A DNA stretch of 64,000 nucleotides from UBA5072 sp041737175. Its GTDB lineage: Bacteria > Bacteroidota > Bacteroidia > Bacteroidales > UBA10428. Numbering within the stretch: position 1 is the stretch's first letter; each line of letters begins with the position of its first letter. The notes below the pieces were generated by a model. That model did no database searches and was not told the origin of the DNA. It worked only from the letters and a program-made list of their open reading frames with translations. Shown here piece by piece: positions 34,682 through 43,870 of the stretch. A program made the translations under genes and the position numbers. The stretch lies in NCBI GenBank assembly GCA_041737175.1, contig JBGSSF010000024.1, positions 248,001-312,000 on the forward strand. Direction: 5' to 3'.

Positions 34682-35680
34682 ATGATGAGGATTATCCTGA
34701 TACTGACGTTTATTTTATCCTTTTTCCGCGGATTTTCACAGGATCCACAGTTCTCGCAATTTTATTCAAACTACCTCTACCTGGCTCCTTCTTTCGCCGG
34801 ATTGACCGATAAAAACCGCATTGCCTTCAATTACCGCAACCAATGGCCGGAAATTAAGTATGGATACCAGACCTATTCGGTATCATTCGATAAATACATT
34901 GAAAAGTTTAAAAGCGGTATCGGCATACTGGTTTTTCAGGATGTGGCAGGCACCGGGCGGTTAACAACTACAAGCATTGGTTTACAGTACTCCTATGATT
35001 TCAGTATCACGGAAAACTGGCATGTAAGGCCAGGTATGCATTTCAATTACACGGAACGGGGCATTGACTTTGAAAGATTGCTTTGGAACGACCAGATATC
35101 AGCAAGCGGTAACGCGCCCGTTTCAGCCGAATTGGTTCCCATGGAAAAGGCCGGTGATATAGACTTTTCCACCTCTGTTTTGACCTATTCGGGCCGTTTT
35201 TGGCTGGGATCCAGCGTGGATCATCTGCTGAGACCTAACCAGTCCTTGTATTTCTACGAAGAAGAAGATGGCAATCCTGCCAAAGTTCCTGTGAGGTATT
35301 CCTTTTTCGGCGGCGTGAAATTTGTTCGTCCGGAACACTTGCTGAGACCCATTCCCACCAGTATTCAGCTGGCCTTCCTTTACAGGCAACAGCAACAATT
35401 CAGGCAGCTTGACCTGGGTGTTTACTGGCATCGCAGCCCGCTGGTAATAGGAATCTGGTACAGGGGGATTCCTTTTTACAAAGAAGTGTTTAACCGGGAT
35501 GCTTTTACCTTACTGCTGGGAGTAAAATCAAAGAACATGAATATCGGGTACAGTTACGATTTCACGGTCTCCAAATTAATGGCCGAGACGGGGGGTTCCC
35601 ATGAGATATCATTGAGCTATACTTTCAAGACCAAACCCTTAAAGCATAAAATCAGGATGGTTCCGTGCCCGGAGTTTTAA
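34682..35680 (+). CDS. PorP/SprF family type IX secretion outer-membrane protein
   Basis: 332 residues. A signal peptide ends near FRGFSQ, followed at once by the family hallmark DPQFSQFYSNYLYLAPSFAG. The rest is amphipathic beta-strand sequence with glycine/aromatic ends, ending in SLSYTFKT, consistent with a PorP/SprF barrel. These proteins are linked to secretion or surface anchoring of specific type B cargo. The start codon lies 12 bases after the stop of the giant cargo gene, so the pair is co-transcribed and this copy probably serves that cargo. It is probably a dedicated paralogue and not the core secretion component. Confidence 0.95.
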   Translation: MMRIILILTFILSFFRGFSQDPQFSQFYSNYLYLAPSFAGLTDKNRIAFNYRNQWPEIKYGYQTYSVSFDKYIEKFKSGIGILVFQDVAGTGRLTTTSIGLQYSYDFSITENWHVRPGMHFNYTERGIDFERLLWNDQISASGNAPVSAELVPMEKAGDIDFSTSVLTYSGRFWLGSSVDHLLRPNQSLYFYEEEDGNPAKVPVRYSFFGGVKFVRPEHLLRPIPTSIQLAFLYRQQQQFRQLDLGVYWHRSPLVIGIWYRGIPFYKEVFNRDAFTLLLGVKSKNMNIGYSYDFTVSKLMAETGGSHEISLSYTFKTKPLKHKIRMVPCPEF

Positions 35681-35716
35681 CGCGCCGGTTGGGGATGTTC
35701 AAAGAAATGGCTGAAT

Positions 35717-36445
35717 TCAGGAAGTCCGCAGGATAAAAGTGACATGCCTGGGCCGATGGATTCCTGTTTTATTGAACCGGCCAATGACGTCTTTCGCCTT
35801 GTTCCTGTAGAAATAATAAAAATCAGTTCCGCGTAACCGGTCCACTCTTTTGTTCAGCCGATCCGACATGGCTTGAATTTCGTTGACATTCATAGCATCG
35901 CCTGTAATTTCGGAATGTGTGAACTGCTCCTGAACTTTAAAATTGCTTGCTTTGATCAATGCGGTTATTTCTTTCAGGGTATAGGGTTCCCGATGATATT
36001 GTCCCAGCTGGTTATCCATTTCTGCAATAAGCCGGTGATAAAGCATATAGGTTTCCTGCATTTCCGAAAAATCTTCATTAAGCATTTCATTGATAATAAT
36101 GAGACCCTGTGCTTTGCAAACGCGATTGAATTCAATAAAGAGCGGTTGCAGCTTTTCAATATGGTGCATGGCATTGGACAAGGTAATCGTATCGAAATAA
36201 TGATCGGTGAACGGCATGGTCAAGGCCGAACTATAAATCAACAGGACCGGGGAGCCCATAAATTCATTCCGGGCGGTTTTAAGCAGGTCAGCATCAAAAT
36301 CGAGGCCCGCTGCGCTTTGCCATGAGCGAAAAGCTCCCATGGCAAATTTCAGAAATTCGCCTCTGCCAACGGCTACATCAAGCAAGGATCCCGCATCAAA
36401 ACTGCTGATCTTGCTTTTCAGGGTAAGCATATTTTCATAATTCAT
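35717..36445 (-). CDS. Class I SAM-dependent methyltransferase
   Basis: 242 residues. The Rossmann-type core shows motif I LLDVAVGRGEFL (about 21-32), the acidic end of strand 2 (AAGLDFDADLL), and motif with SALTMPFTDHYFDTITLSNAMHHIE, typical of Methyltransf_11/25. The C-terminal third (QLGQYHREPYTLKEITALI) matches the capping region of small-molecule methyltransferases. The substrate cannot be told. It stands between the PorP gene (convergent) and the alanine-dehydrogenase-like gene (same strand, 89 bases). Confidence 0.88.
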   Translation of the reverse strand: MNYENMLTLKSKISSFDAGSLLDVAVGRGEFLKFAMGAFRSWQSAAGLDFDADLLKTARNEFMGSPVLLIYSSALTMPFTDHYFDTITLSNAMHHIEKLQPLFIEFNRVCKAQGLIIINEMLNEDFSEMQETYMLYHRLIAEMDNQLGQYHREPYTLKEITALIKASNFKVQEQFTHSEITGDAMNVNEIQAMSDRLNKRVDRLRGTDFYYFYRNKAKDVIGRFNKTGIHRPRHVTFILRTS

Positions 36446-36534
36446 ACCTCAGCACATGAAATTAATGGGTAATCGTAATTACCTATAAAAATAGCGATCA
36501 TGAAATCAGATAACAAGGGTTTTTGTCATCTGTA

Positions 36535-37758
36535 TCAGAACGCAGCCATCAGCAGGTCAATATTTTTTGAAGGAATACCGAATTGGTTGCCCAGGTATTC
36601 ATTGGTAAGAATTCCATTATAAATATACACGCTGTTCCGAACGCCCAGATTGGCTTTAAGAAAGGGCTTAAATCCGCCTGAACTGCCAACGGTTACCAGG
36701 ATCGGAGAGAGGATATTACTTAAAGCAATGGACGCTGTGCGGGCAACTCTGGAAGGGAGATTGGGAACCGTATAATGAATTACATTATGTTTGGTATAGG
36801 TGGAGTCCTGCAATGTCCTGTACTCTGATGTTTCAATGCACCCACCCTGATCGATGCTCAGGTCGATCACGACCGATCCCTTTTTCATTTCCTTAACCAT
36901 ATCTTCGGTTACAAAATAGTGCGGACCGGTATCCCAGAGATTAAGCGCTCCAATGACAACATCTGCCGATTTTAAAGCACGCCGTAAAACTTTCGGATGG
37001 AAAATTGACGTATGGAGTCGCTGGCCAAGGCAACGCTGCAAGGCTTCGAGCTTTTGCGGGGAATTATCAAATACCTTTACCAGCGCTCCCAGTCCGAGAG
37101 CCGCTCTGGCTGCAAATTCGGCAATGGTATCTGCGCCAATGATAATGACCTCGGTTGGCGTGATGCCCGAAATGCCTCCCAAAAGCACTCCTTTGCCTCC
37201 GTTTTGATTACTAAGCAGTTCAGCAGCAATGTTAATGGCAGAAATTCCTGAAATGGCGCTCATGGATTGTATTACAGGGTAGTAATCATGTTCATCCCTG
37301 ATCTGCTCAATGGCAAACGCGGTTACTTTTTTGTCCATCAGGGCGCGGATATATTCCTCTGATTGTTTGGTCAGATGAACTGATGAAAGGATCACCTGGT
37401 TCCCCTTCAGCATCTCAATCTCTTTGATTTCTAGGGAAGAAACTTTTATGATGATATCGGCATTTAAGACCTGCTTCTTGCTTTCAATGATAAAAGCACC
37501 ACATTCGCTGTAATCGTTATCATTATACCTTGCTCCCTCACCGGCTTTTGATTCGAGAAGAACTTCATGGCCTTTTTCAACAAGTACTTCAACAGCTTCG
37601 GGAGTTAATGAAACCCGTTGCTCAATCAGCTGTTTTTCCCGGGGGATCCCAATAGTGAGCTTTTTGTACTTTTTCCCCACGGCAAGCATCTCTTCCTGAG
37701 GCATGATGCCACCATACATTAACGGATTGCTAGCAGGTTCCGGTCGTTGATCTACCAT
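36535..37758 (-). CDS. Alanine dehydrogenase / PNT-family protein with altered NAD motif
   Basis: 407 residues. The overall pattern follows alanine dehydrogenase: IGIPREKQLIEQRVSLTPEAV with the substrate-binding Arg, HxT at SSVHLTK, SIDQGGCIETS with the Asp after strand, and VPNLPSRVARTAS. The order fits the AlaDh_PNT N- and C-domains. Two places depart from the canonical enzyme. The glycine-rich loop expected as GAGTxG is GADTIA (208-213), losing the second and third glycines, and the catalytic-Lys region KVKEP of classical enzymes reads KVSSL. The second change may be usual in the Bacteroidota branch. The protein may be non-catalytic or use its cofactor differently. It is last in the run porW-porX-tsaE. 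Confidence 0.85.
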   Translation of the reverse strand: MVDQRPEPASNPLMYGGIMPQEEMLAVGKKYKKLTIGIPREKQLIEQRVSLTPEAVEVLVEKGHEVLLESKAGEGARYNDNDYSECGAFIIESKKQVLNADIIIKVSSLEIKEIEMLKGNQVILSSVHLTKQSEEYIRALMDKKVTAFAIEQIRDEHDYYPVIQSMSAISGISAINIAAELLSNQNGGKGVLLGGISGITPTEVIIIGADTIAEFAARAALGLGALVKVFDNSPQKLEALQRCLGQRLHTSIFHPKVLRRALKSADVVIGALNLWDTGPHYFVTEDMVKEMKKGSVVIDLSIDQGGCIETSEYRTLQDSTYTKHNVIHYTVPNLPSRVARTASIALSNILSPILVTVGSSGGFKPFLKANLGVRNSVYIYNGILTNEYLGNQFGIPSKNIDLLMAAF

Positions 37759-37848
37759 GACTTTCAGGTTAAATTAGGACGCAAACAGACTAAGGTAATA
37801 CAAATACAACAGATCATCAAATATTTCTGGCGGGGGTGAACAGAATAT

Positions 37849-38271
37849 TCACAGGGTGATTTGCACCAGCCGGCTGTTGACACCGGTTTCTGTAAGTGTT
37901 ACTTTAACGGTGTCGTCGGGTAGTAAAGCCTCAGCTTTATCAGCCCATTCAATGAAGATATAATGGTTGTCATAGAAATATTCTTCATAGCCGAAATCGA
38001 ACAGTTCGCTGACGGAATTGATGCGGTAAAGATCCAGGTGATAAAGTATTTCTCCCTGAAAGGTATGGTATTCATTTACCAGGGCAAAAGTAGGACTGGT
38101 AATAACATCGGTCGCCCCGAGTTCACCGCAAATGGCTTTTATGAGTGTGGTTTTCCCCGATCCCATGGGCCCGTAAAAAGCAAAAGTTCTGAATCCCTGC
38201 ACAATGGAAAGAAAAGTTTTTGCAGCCTCTGCCATTTGATCCGGTGAACTGATTTTAAAAGTCTGCATCAT
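37849..38271 (-). CDS. tsaE: tRNA threonylcarbamoyladenosine biosynthesis ATPase TsaE
   Basis: 140 residues. TsaE is the ATPase that drives turnover of the TsaBD complex making t6A37 in tRNAs. The P-loop GPMGSGKTTLIKAI is near 34-47. The family motifs SPTFALVNEYH, YHLDLYRI and FIEWADKA follow in the right order. Length is typical. It starts 14 bases after porX on the same strand and is probably translated from the same message. Confidence 0.97.
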   Translation of the reverse strand: MMQTFKISSPDQMAEAAKTFLSIVQGFRTFAFYGPMGSGKTTLIKAICGELGATDVITSPTFALVNEYHTFQGEILYHLDLYRINSVSELFDFGYEEYFYDNHYIFIEWADKAEALLPDDTVKVTLTETGVNSRLVQITL

Positions 38272-38284
38272 AAGGAGGCAATTC

Positions 38285-39850
38285 TTACCTGGGATTCAGG
38301 GTGACCACCGGGACAATCATTTCTTCCATGGATATTCCGCCATGCTGAAAGGTATTCCGGTAGTAGTTCACATAATAGTTGTAATTGTTGGGATATGCAA
38401 AAAAGTCAGTATTCAGGGCAAATATATAACCTGAACTTACATCCGCTTTTGGCAGGTGAGCCAAATGGGGATCCCTGATCTCAAAAACTTCACGGGGATT
38501 GTAATTGAGGTTTTTCCCCATTTTATAACGCAGATTGGCCGATGTTTTTTTGTCGCCCACAACCTTTATGGGATTGCTTACGCGTATGGATCCATGATCG
38601 GTGGTCACGACAACCGAAATACCTTTATCGGATAACAACCTGATAATATCCAGCAATTGTGAATGCTGAAACCAGGATATGATCAGCGACCTGTATGCCG
38701 AGTCATTTGCTGCCAGTTCACGGATCATTTCAAGCTCGGTATTGGCATGTGACAGCATATCGATAAAATTGTAGACAATAACCACGAGATCATAGTCCAA
38801 GAGATTCGAAAAATTATCAACAAGTTTTTTACCGGTCTTTGTATGGATGATCTTTTCGTAATAGACCCTGTATTTTTTCCCAAGCCGCGCAAGTTGTTTC
38901 CGGAGCAGTTCTTCCTCGTTCAGGTTTTTACCTCCTTCTTCGTCATCATGAAGCCATAGACCGGGATTCATGGAGGAAATTTCCTGCGGCATCAAACCCG
39001 AAAACATGGCATTGCGGGCATATTGTGTTGCAGTGGGCAGAATGCTGCAAAAGAGTGAATCATCAACCGCCGTGTAATACTCACTGATAATGGGGTAAAG
39101 GATACGCCACTGGTCAAGACGCAAATTATCTATCAGGATGACGAAAACTTGATGATTCCTGTCAAGGAGCGGGATGATCTTCTCCCTGAAAACACCGGGT
39201 GACAGGAGAGGTTTGACGGCATTCTTATCTGTGAACCAGGACAGGTAATTATTGCGGATAAACTTACTGAAGCCCTGTCCGGCTTCCGATTTCTGCATTC
39301 GCAACACTTCGTACATCCCTGTGTCATCGGAACGCTCCAATTCAAGTTCCCAGTAAACCATTTTCCGGTAAATTTCTTCCCAGTGATGGTAAGTTACAGC
39401 CTTGTTGATCTCATCTCCCAGGTTACGAAACTCAGCCTGGTAAGCGGAAGTAGTTTCACGTGTTATGAGCTTTTTGGTATCCAGGTTCTTTTTTATCGAT
39501 AACAGGATCTGTTTGGGATTGACCGGTTTAATGAGGTAGTCAGAGATTTTTGAGCCGATGGCCGTATCCATGATATTTTCTTCCTCGCTCTTTGTGATCA
39601 TGACAACCGGAATGCTGGAATTGATGACCCTGATTTTATTAAGCGTTTCAATACCACTTAAACCCGGCATGTTTTCGTCAAGCAGAACAAGATCGAAGTG
39701 CTCGTTCTGGATCTTATCCACGGCATCGCTCCCGTTTGTGGCTGTGTCAATGGAATATCCCTTTTCTTCAAGGAAAAGAATATGCGGTTTCAACAGATCA
39801 ATTTCATCATCTGTCCAAAGAATTCGGATTTTTTTATTGTCAGGGGTCAT
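38285..39850 (-). CDS. porX: PorX: response regulator with PglZ alkaline-phosphatase-like domain
   Basis: 521 residues. The receiver domain (1-120) has acidic D14/D15, phosphoacceptor D58 in LVLLDENMPG and K108 in YLIKPVNP. A helical linker leads to a PglZ domain (about 215-515) with the alkaline-phosphatase-superfamily metal sites LIDNLRLDQW, PTATQYARNAMFSG and VVTTDHGS. This layout is diagnostic of PorX, which in Porphyromonas gingivalis works with the kinase PorY and the sigma factor SigP in T9SS control; PorX there has been reported to act on oligonucleotides. Its ATG overlaps the porW stop as ATGA. PorY is not in the window. Confidence 0.95.
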   Translation of the reverse strand: MTPDNKKIRILWTDDEIDLLKPHILFLEEKGYSIDTATNGSDAVDKIQNEHFDLVLLDENMPGLSGIETLNKIRVINSSIPVVMITKSEEENIMDTAIGSKISDYLIKPVNPKQILLSIKKNLDTKKLITRETTSAYQAEFRNLGDEINKAVTYHHWEEIYRKMVYWELELERSDDTGMYEVLRMQKSEAGQGFSKFIRNNYLSWFTDKNAVKPLLSPGVFREKIIPLLDRNHQVFVILIDNLRLDQWRILYPIISEYYTAVDDSLFCSILPTATQYARNAMFSGLMPQEISSMNPGLWLHDDEEGGKNLNEEELLRKQLARLGKKYRVYYEKIIHTKTGKKLVDNFSNLLDYDLVVIVYNFIDMLSHANTELEMIRELAANDSAYRSLIISWFQHSQLLDIIRLLSDKGISVVVTTDHGSIRVSNPIKVVGDKKTSANLRYKMGKNLNYNPREVFEIRDPHLAHLPKADVSSGYIFALNTDFFAYPNNYNYYVNYYRNTFQHGGISMEEMIVPVVTLNPR

Positions 39851-42507
39851 GGGTAGTTTTGGCTGAAAAACATCAAATAACGATCAACTGATTTATCCTC
39901 TTTCAGTACATTCAGGTTACCCTCGGAAATGGCCAGGGGAATTAACTGCAATTCGGGCATATCCTTGAAAACCGCTTCAGAGGAACGGATGGTGTTCAGG
40001 TATTGCATGACCTGCTGCTGGTTGGGGAATGGCTTTACCAGGATCAGGTTGTGGGAGGAATTCAGATCTGCAATATCAACCCTTAAATTAAGTTCGTCAA
40101 AATGATCAAGATTGAAATTAATAATATTAAAAATAAGTTGATTGGTGTTTATTTTTTTGTCCAGGACATAGGCAAAGACGTGGGGTTCAGCAGCAGAATA
40201 CCGGTAGAGAATCTTACTTTGCTTCATTTCCACGGCTTCCTTGATTTCAGGATGTTCCCTATCCATATAATCAATCAGGTTTTGCGCATCACTGGCAATG
40301 TCGGTTCCCGGGTATTTCAGCACCAGGGCAGATAGATTTTCCCGGAATATTTTCTGATCGGAATTCTTGCCTTTTGCTAGCGTCCCAAGGTAAGTAAACT
40401 GAGGGATGAGCTGGTTTTCCGGGTAAATATTCAACGCATAGTCCGTGCGGGCAATGACCTCAGAATAATTCCCCGTCCTGTAAAGCTCATAAGTCTGTTC
40501 GTAATACAACAGGACTGCCTTTTCTTCTGCTTCGAACTCTTTAAAATAATCAGGATCAGAGAGCACTTTTGCATACATACTTTCTGGAAACTGGCTTATA
40601 ATCAGATTTTTATAATAGTCTGCCATGGCCTGATTATTCTGGTCCCTGGCGATGCCATAGAGATTGTAATAAGCAGCGAGCAGGTAAGAAGAACCCGGGA
40701 ATCGCTTTATCAAGGATTTAAATGATTCATTGGCCCTGTCGAAGTCTTTCAGTTCGTTCCTGTAAATCAACCCCATGTTGTAAAGGGCAGGTTCAATACT
40801 GTTAACAACGGCTTCAACGGCAGAATCGGTCAGGGGTATATTCACAAGGTAATACTCTCGTGACAGCTTACTGAGGGACTGCTGGGGGATTGCGGCTTCA
40901 GCAACCTCTGTCTCCGATTCTTCAGCGGTCCCCGCCGTGAAACCAACAGAAGATTTGGTAGATCGCTGCCAGTGATCTTCAAGTTTGCGGTTTCCCCATT
41001 TCAACTTGAATTCACGGTAACCCAGGTTTTTCGCAGCATCGTTATAGAAGTACCATTGGGTTGCTTCAGAAGCAGTTTGCTGCCTGACATAACTTTGCCG
41101 GGTAACCTCAGAACCAAATTGTTGATCAAGTTGTTCCTGCAGTTCCCTTTGCCGGGCTTCTTCCTCCTTTTTTCTCTCAGAGTCAATAAATACATCAATT
41201 CGGGCATATAATTCTTCTTTGGGCAGCCTGGCCAGCAATAATACACTATCAGCCAGCTGGACGGTATTGATTTCATTTACCAGGCGTGTAAGGCTTTTTG
41301 ATTTGGCAAACAAGCCTTCATAACCGGGGTAACCAGGTTCAATAAGCGATACTGTGCTGTCATAATAAGCCTGGGCATGCGGGTAATCGGGTACAGCATA
41401 GTAAAGATTGGCAAGCGTAAGGTAGGATCTGATTTTTTGCTGGTCATTGCCGGTGTTGGCTGCAATGGATTTCTGATAATAGGTCAGCGCTTTTTCATTA
41501 TTGCCTTCTTTGTTGGCAAGATTACCCAGGGCATAGTATATCTGGTCCTGGTAATCTGTATTTTTATCATCGTGCAGCATCTTATCCAGCTCCTTTTCGA
41601 TATCTGCTGCCTGGCCGAATCCCTGTTCATAGGCAAGCGCCCTGTTAATGCGGGCATTGAAAGCCATATCATATACAGGATTCAGTTTAATCACCCCTGC
41701 ATAATAATCTGAAGCACGCTTGAGATCCCCCGTTTTTTCGTAAAGCTGGGCAAGAACATACATGTAACGCGTACGTAATTTCTTTTGCCGTTCCGCAACC
41801 AAAGCTTTTTCAAGGTAGCTGATGGCTTGTATATAGTCTGTTTGTTTGAAATAATAATCTGCCAGGGTGGTGTATAAATCAGGAAGAAGTTTTTTGCGGA
41901 ATTCGGCATTATTCAGAAGCATTGTCAGAATTTCATAGGCATCTTTATTTTGACCGGTTTGTATGAACAATCGGGAAAGCCATAATTGGGTTTCAGGCAC
42001 AACGGACTGGTTTTTAAAATCATTCAGGATCAACCTGAAAATTTCGGAAGATTGCTCATATTCCTGTTTGTAAAGATGAGCCTTGCCCATTAACAGATAA
42101 GCGTCATCAACAAATAGATTGTATTCTCTTCGGCTGAAAAATTCACGTTCCTTCGGGGAAAGGTTCTTGCTGTCCTTGACTTTAGGTTTAGCGGTTATGG
42201 AATGCAGGGAGATGAGTTTTGAGCACTTTTTGATGGTCCTGTCCATATCCGAGGAGGAGAGTTCAGCGGCATCCTTTTCCAGGAATGGAAAGAGAGGCAG
42301 AATTTCGGAGTAATCATCCCTGAATCCTGATTCGATTTGGGCTTCCCCTCTTTTAAAACTTTCGTTGCCATTGAATAGAACATTGTATTTGGCCGTGAGG
42401 TTGTGAAATGCACGGGACAGGCCGGTATTTTTCTGAACACTGCAGCTGGTTGGTAGAACCAGCAGGAGTGCAGCAGCAATAGAAATATAACCAATGGTTT
42501 TGTTCAA
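39847..42507 (-). CDS. porW: PorW/SprE-like TPR lipoprotein of the type IX secretion system
   Basis: 886 residues, probably from a TTG start at 42507; no ATG is in frame nearby, and an in-frame ATT seven codons upstream is a less likely alternative. The lipoprotein signal ends at Cys22 (LLVLPTSC). The conserved opening GLSRAFHNLTAKYNVLFNG is typical of PorW/SprE. The body is a long array of TPR-like helices (for example YTTLADYYFKQTDYIQAISYLEKAL), and a globular C-terminal part follows. PorW/SprE links the PorK/PorN ring or motor to the translocon in the periplasm. It heads the run porW-porX-tsaE-ald-like behind a -7 box at 42600-42607. Confidence 0.9.
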   Translation of the reverse strand: MNKTIGYISIAAALLLVLPTSCSVQKNTGLSRAFHNLTAKYNVLFNGNESFKRGEAQIESGFRDDYSEILPLFPFLEKDAAELSSSDMDRTIKKCSKLISLHSITAKPKVKDSKNLSPKEREFFSRREYNLFVDDAYLLMGKAHLYKQEYEQSSEIFRLILNDFKNQSVVPETQLWLSRLFIQTGQNKDAYEILTMLLNNAEFRKKLLPDLYTTLADYYFKQTDYIQAISYLEKALVAERQKKLRTRYMYVLAQLYEKTGDLKRASDYYAGVIKLNPVYDMAFNARINRALAYEQGFGQAADIEKELDKMLHDDKNTDYQDQIYYALGNLANKEGNNEKALTYYQKSIAANTGNDQQKIRSYLTLANLYYAVPDYPHAQAYYDSTVSLIEPGYPGYEGLFAKSKSLTRLVNEINTVQLADSVLLLARLPKEELYARIDVFIDSERKKEEEARQRELQEQLDQQFGSEVTRQSYVRQQTASEATQWYFYNDAAKNLGYREFKLKWGNRKLEDHWQRSTKSSVGFTAGTAEESETEVAEAAIPQQSLSKLSREYYLVNIPLTDSAVEAVVNSIEPALYNMGLIYRNELKDFDRANESFKSLIKRFPGSSYLLAAYYNLYGIARDQNNQAMADYYKNLIISQFPESMYAKVLSDPDYFKEFEAEEKAVLLYYEQTYELYRTGNYSEVIARTDYALNIYPENQLIPQFTYLGTLAKGKNSDQKIFRENLSALVLKYPGTDIASDAQNLIDYMDREHPEIKEAVEMKQSKILYRYSAAEPHVFAYVLDKKINTNQLIFNIINFNLDHFDELNLRVDIADLNSSHNLILVKPFPNQQQVMQYLNTIRSSEAVFKDMPELQLIPLAISEGNLNVLKEDKSVDRYLMFFSQNYP

Positions 42508-42599
42508 TACGCGCTTGTTAATCAGTGATTATTTGCTTGTCAACAGGGAATTACTGTCAGATAAGTTAACTGTTATTCAGGTGAATTATTTTTCGGAGG

Positions 42600-42607
42600 C
42601 AAATTTA
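42600..42607 (-). promoter_or_regulatory. -7 box for the porW-porX-tsaE run
   Basis: TAAATTTG on the minus strand, an exact TA-N2-TTTG match about 93 bases before the porW start. Just upstream is a GTAAAG/CTTTAC hairpin (42619-42640) with a 10-base A loop, which may close the comF transcript. Confidence 0.5.
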
Positions 42608-42657
42608 TTTAATGTAGCGTAAAGAAAAAAAAAACTTTACAGTTGCGACGATCAGAG

Positions 42658-43362
42658 TTACTGAAGCCTGGTATAAGCAAGTGATGCGATGCTCACAGTG
42701 ACGCCGGGAACCGACAGGAGAGCTTCAGCGCAGGCTTCAATGGTAGCGCCTGTGGTAATAACGTCATCAACAAGCAGGACATGCTGACTATGAAGAGCCT
42801 CAGGAAAGGGAATCCGAAAAGTATTCCTGACATTCTCCCACCTTTCATAACGTGATTTTCTGGTTTGCGATCTTGTATCTGCTACCCGGATAACCAGATC
42901 TGTGGCCAAGGGAATTTGCAGTATTTCGGCCATGCCACCTGCGATCAGTGCACTCTGGTTATATCCCCTTTTACGCAGTTTGTATGGATGTAATGGTACC
43001 GGGTGAATGATATCAGCCGCGGCAAAAGGAGTTCCCCGGAGCTCAAGTCCAAAAAGCCTGCCCATTTCAGTGCCCACCAATTCCTGTCCTTTGTATTTCA
43101 GTTCATGGAGTATTTTCCGGTAGCGACTTTCCTTGTTGAATATAATGAATGAAGTAGCATTTCTGACAGGGATACGGCCCCAGAATAATCGCGCCACTTC
43201 ATTATCAGCGTGATCATGGAACCCGGTCCGCGGCAATTCCGCAAAACATTTCAGGCACAACACTTTTTCGTTAAAGTAAAGCACACTGCCACATGCAGCG
43301 CACACATGCGGGTAAAAGATGCTGACCAGGCCCTGCAGGTACTGTTTCAGAGGGGTTGCCAA
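42658..43362 (-). CDS. comF: ComF family phosphoribosyltransferase-like protein
   Basis: 234 residues from an apparent TTG start at 43362, 20 bases after the osmC stop. No ATG is available before the conserved zinc motif CAACGSVLYFNEKVLCLKC. The C-terminal domain is of phosphoribosyltransferase type, with HPVPLHPYKLRKRGYNQS and the PRPP loop VLLVDDVITTGAT. ComF is needed for DNA uptake in some bacteria, but in many it is a general recombination or uptake accessory of unclear biochemistry. The tight spacing to osmC suggests translational coupling. Confidence 0.93.
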   Translation of the reverse strand: MATPLKQYLQGLVSIFYPHVCAACGSVLYFNEKVLCLKCFAELPRTGFHDHADNEVARLFWGRIPVRNATSFIIFNKESRYRKILHELKYKGQELVGTEMGRLFGLELRGTPFAAADIIHPVPLHPYKLRKRGYNQSALIAGGMAEILQIPLATDLVIRVADTRSQTRKSRYERWENVRNTFRIPFPEALHSQHVLLVDDVITTGATIEACAEALLSVPGVTVSIASLAYTRLQ

Positions 43363-43382
43363 AAGGGGATTATAAAAAGTAC

Positions 43383-43802
43383 TTATATTTCGTTAATTTT
43401 GATTTCGTAGGTGATCTCGCAGGAATCCTTCAGTGTGGCACTGACTCCGCAATACTTTTCCTGGGATAGTTCAACGGCACGTTTTAACTTGTCAGCCGGA
43501 AGGTTGATACCGGAAAATTCATAGATCAGTTTTATCGCTGTATAGCGCTTAGGATGATCTTCTGTAAGTTCACCAATAACCCGCATATAAAAGCCTGTCA
43601 CCTCCACTTTCATTTTCCGTAAGATCGAAATTACATCCATACCCGTGCAACCTGCAAGAGAAACCATAAGCAGAGGTTTGGGCCGTGGGCCGCTGTTTTT
43701 CCCGCCAACCTCCGGTCTGGCGTCCATAACTATCCGGTGTTCATCAACCATCGCTTCAAATGCCATATCACCTGTCCATTTAACATTAATTGCATCTTTC
43801 AT
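43383..43802 (-). CDS. OsmC/Ohr family peroxide-reducing protein
   Basis: 139 residues. The two redox cysteines of the family are present in LAGCTGMDV and KYCGVSATL. The first half is the beta-sheet portion (INVKWTGDMAFEA) and the second half holds the central helix. Length fits the YhfA/OsmC-like branch more than Ohr. It would reduce organic hydroperoxides in the cytoplasm. It shares a 68-base divergent promoter region with a Crp/Fnr regulator, which may control it. Confidence 0.93.
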   Translation of the reverse strand: MKDAINVKWTGDMAFEAMVDEHRIVMDARPEVGGKNSGPRPKPLLMVSLAGCTGMDVISILRKMKVEVTGFYMRVIGELTEDHPKRYTAIKLIYEFSGINLPADKLKRAVELSQEKYCGVSATLKDSCEITYEIKINEI

Positions 43803-43832
43803 GTTTTTTTGTTTTTTTTGGTACCTTTATTA

Positions 43833-43840
43833 CAAATTTA
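43833..43840 (-). promoter_or_regulatory. -7 box for osmC-comF
   Basis: TAAATTTG on the minus strand, an exact TA-N2-TTTG match about 31 bases before the osmC start. A one-mismatch box, TACCTTTA at 43822-43829, faces the Crp/Fnr gene. Confidence 0.55.
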
Positions 43841-43870
43841 GCTAATATTCGCACTGACATCTATTGAAAT

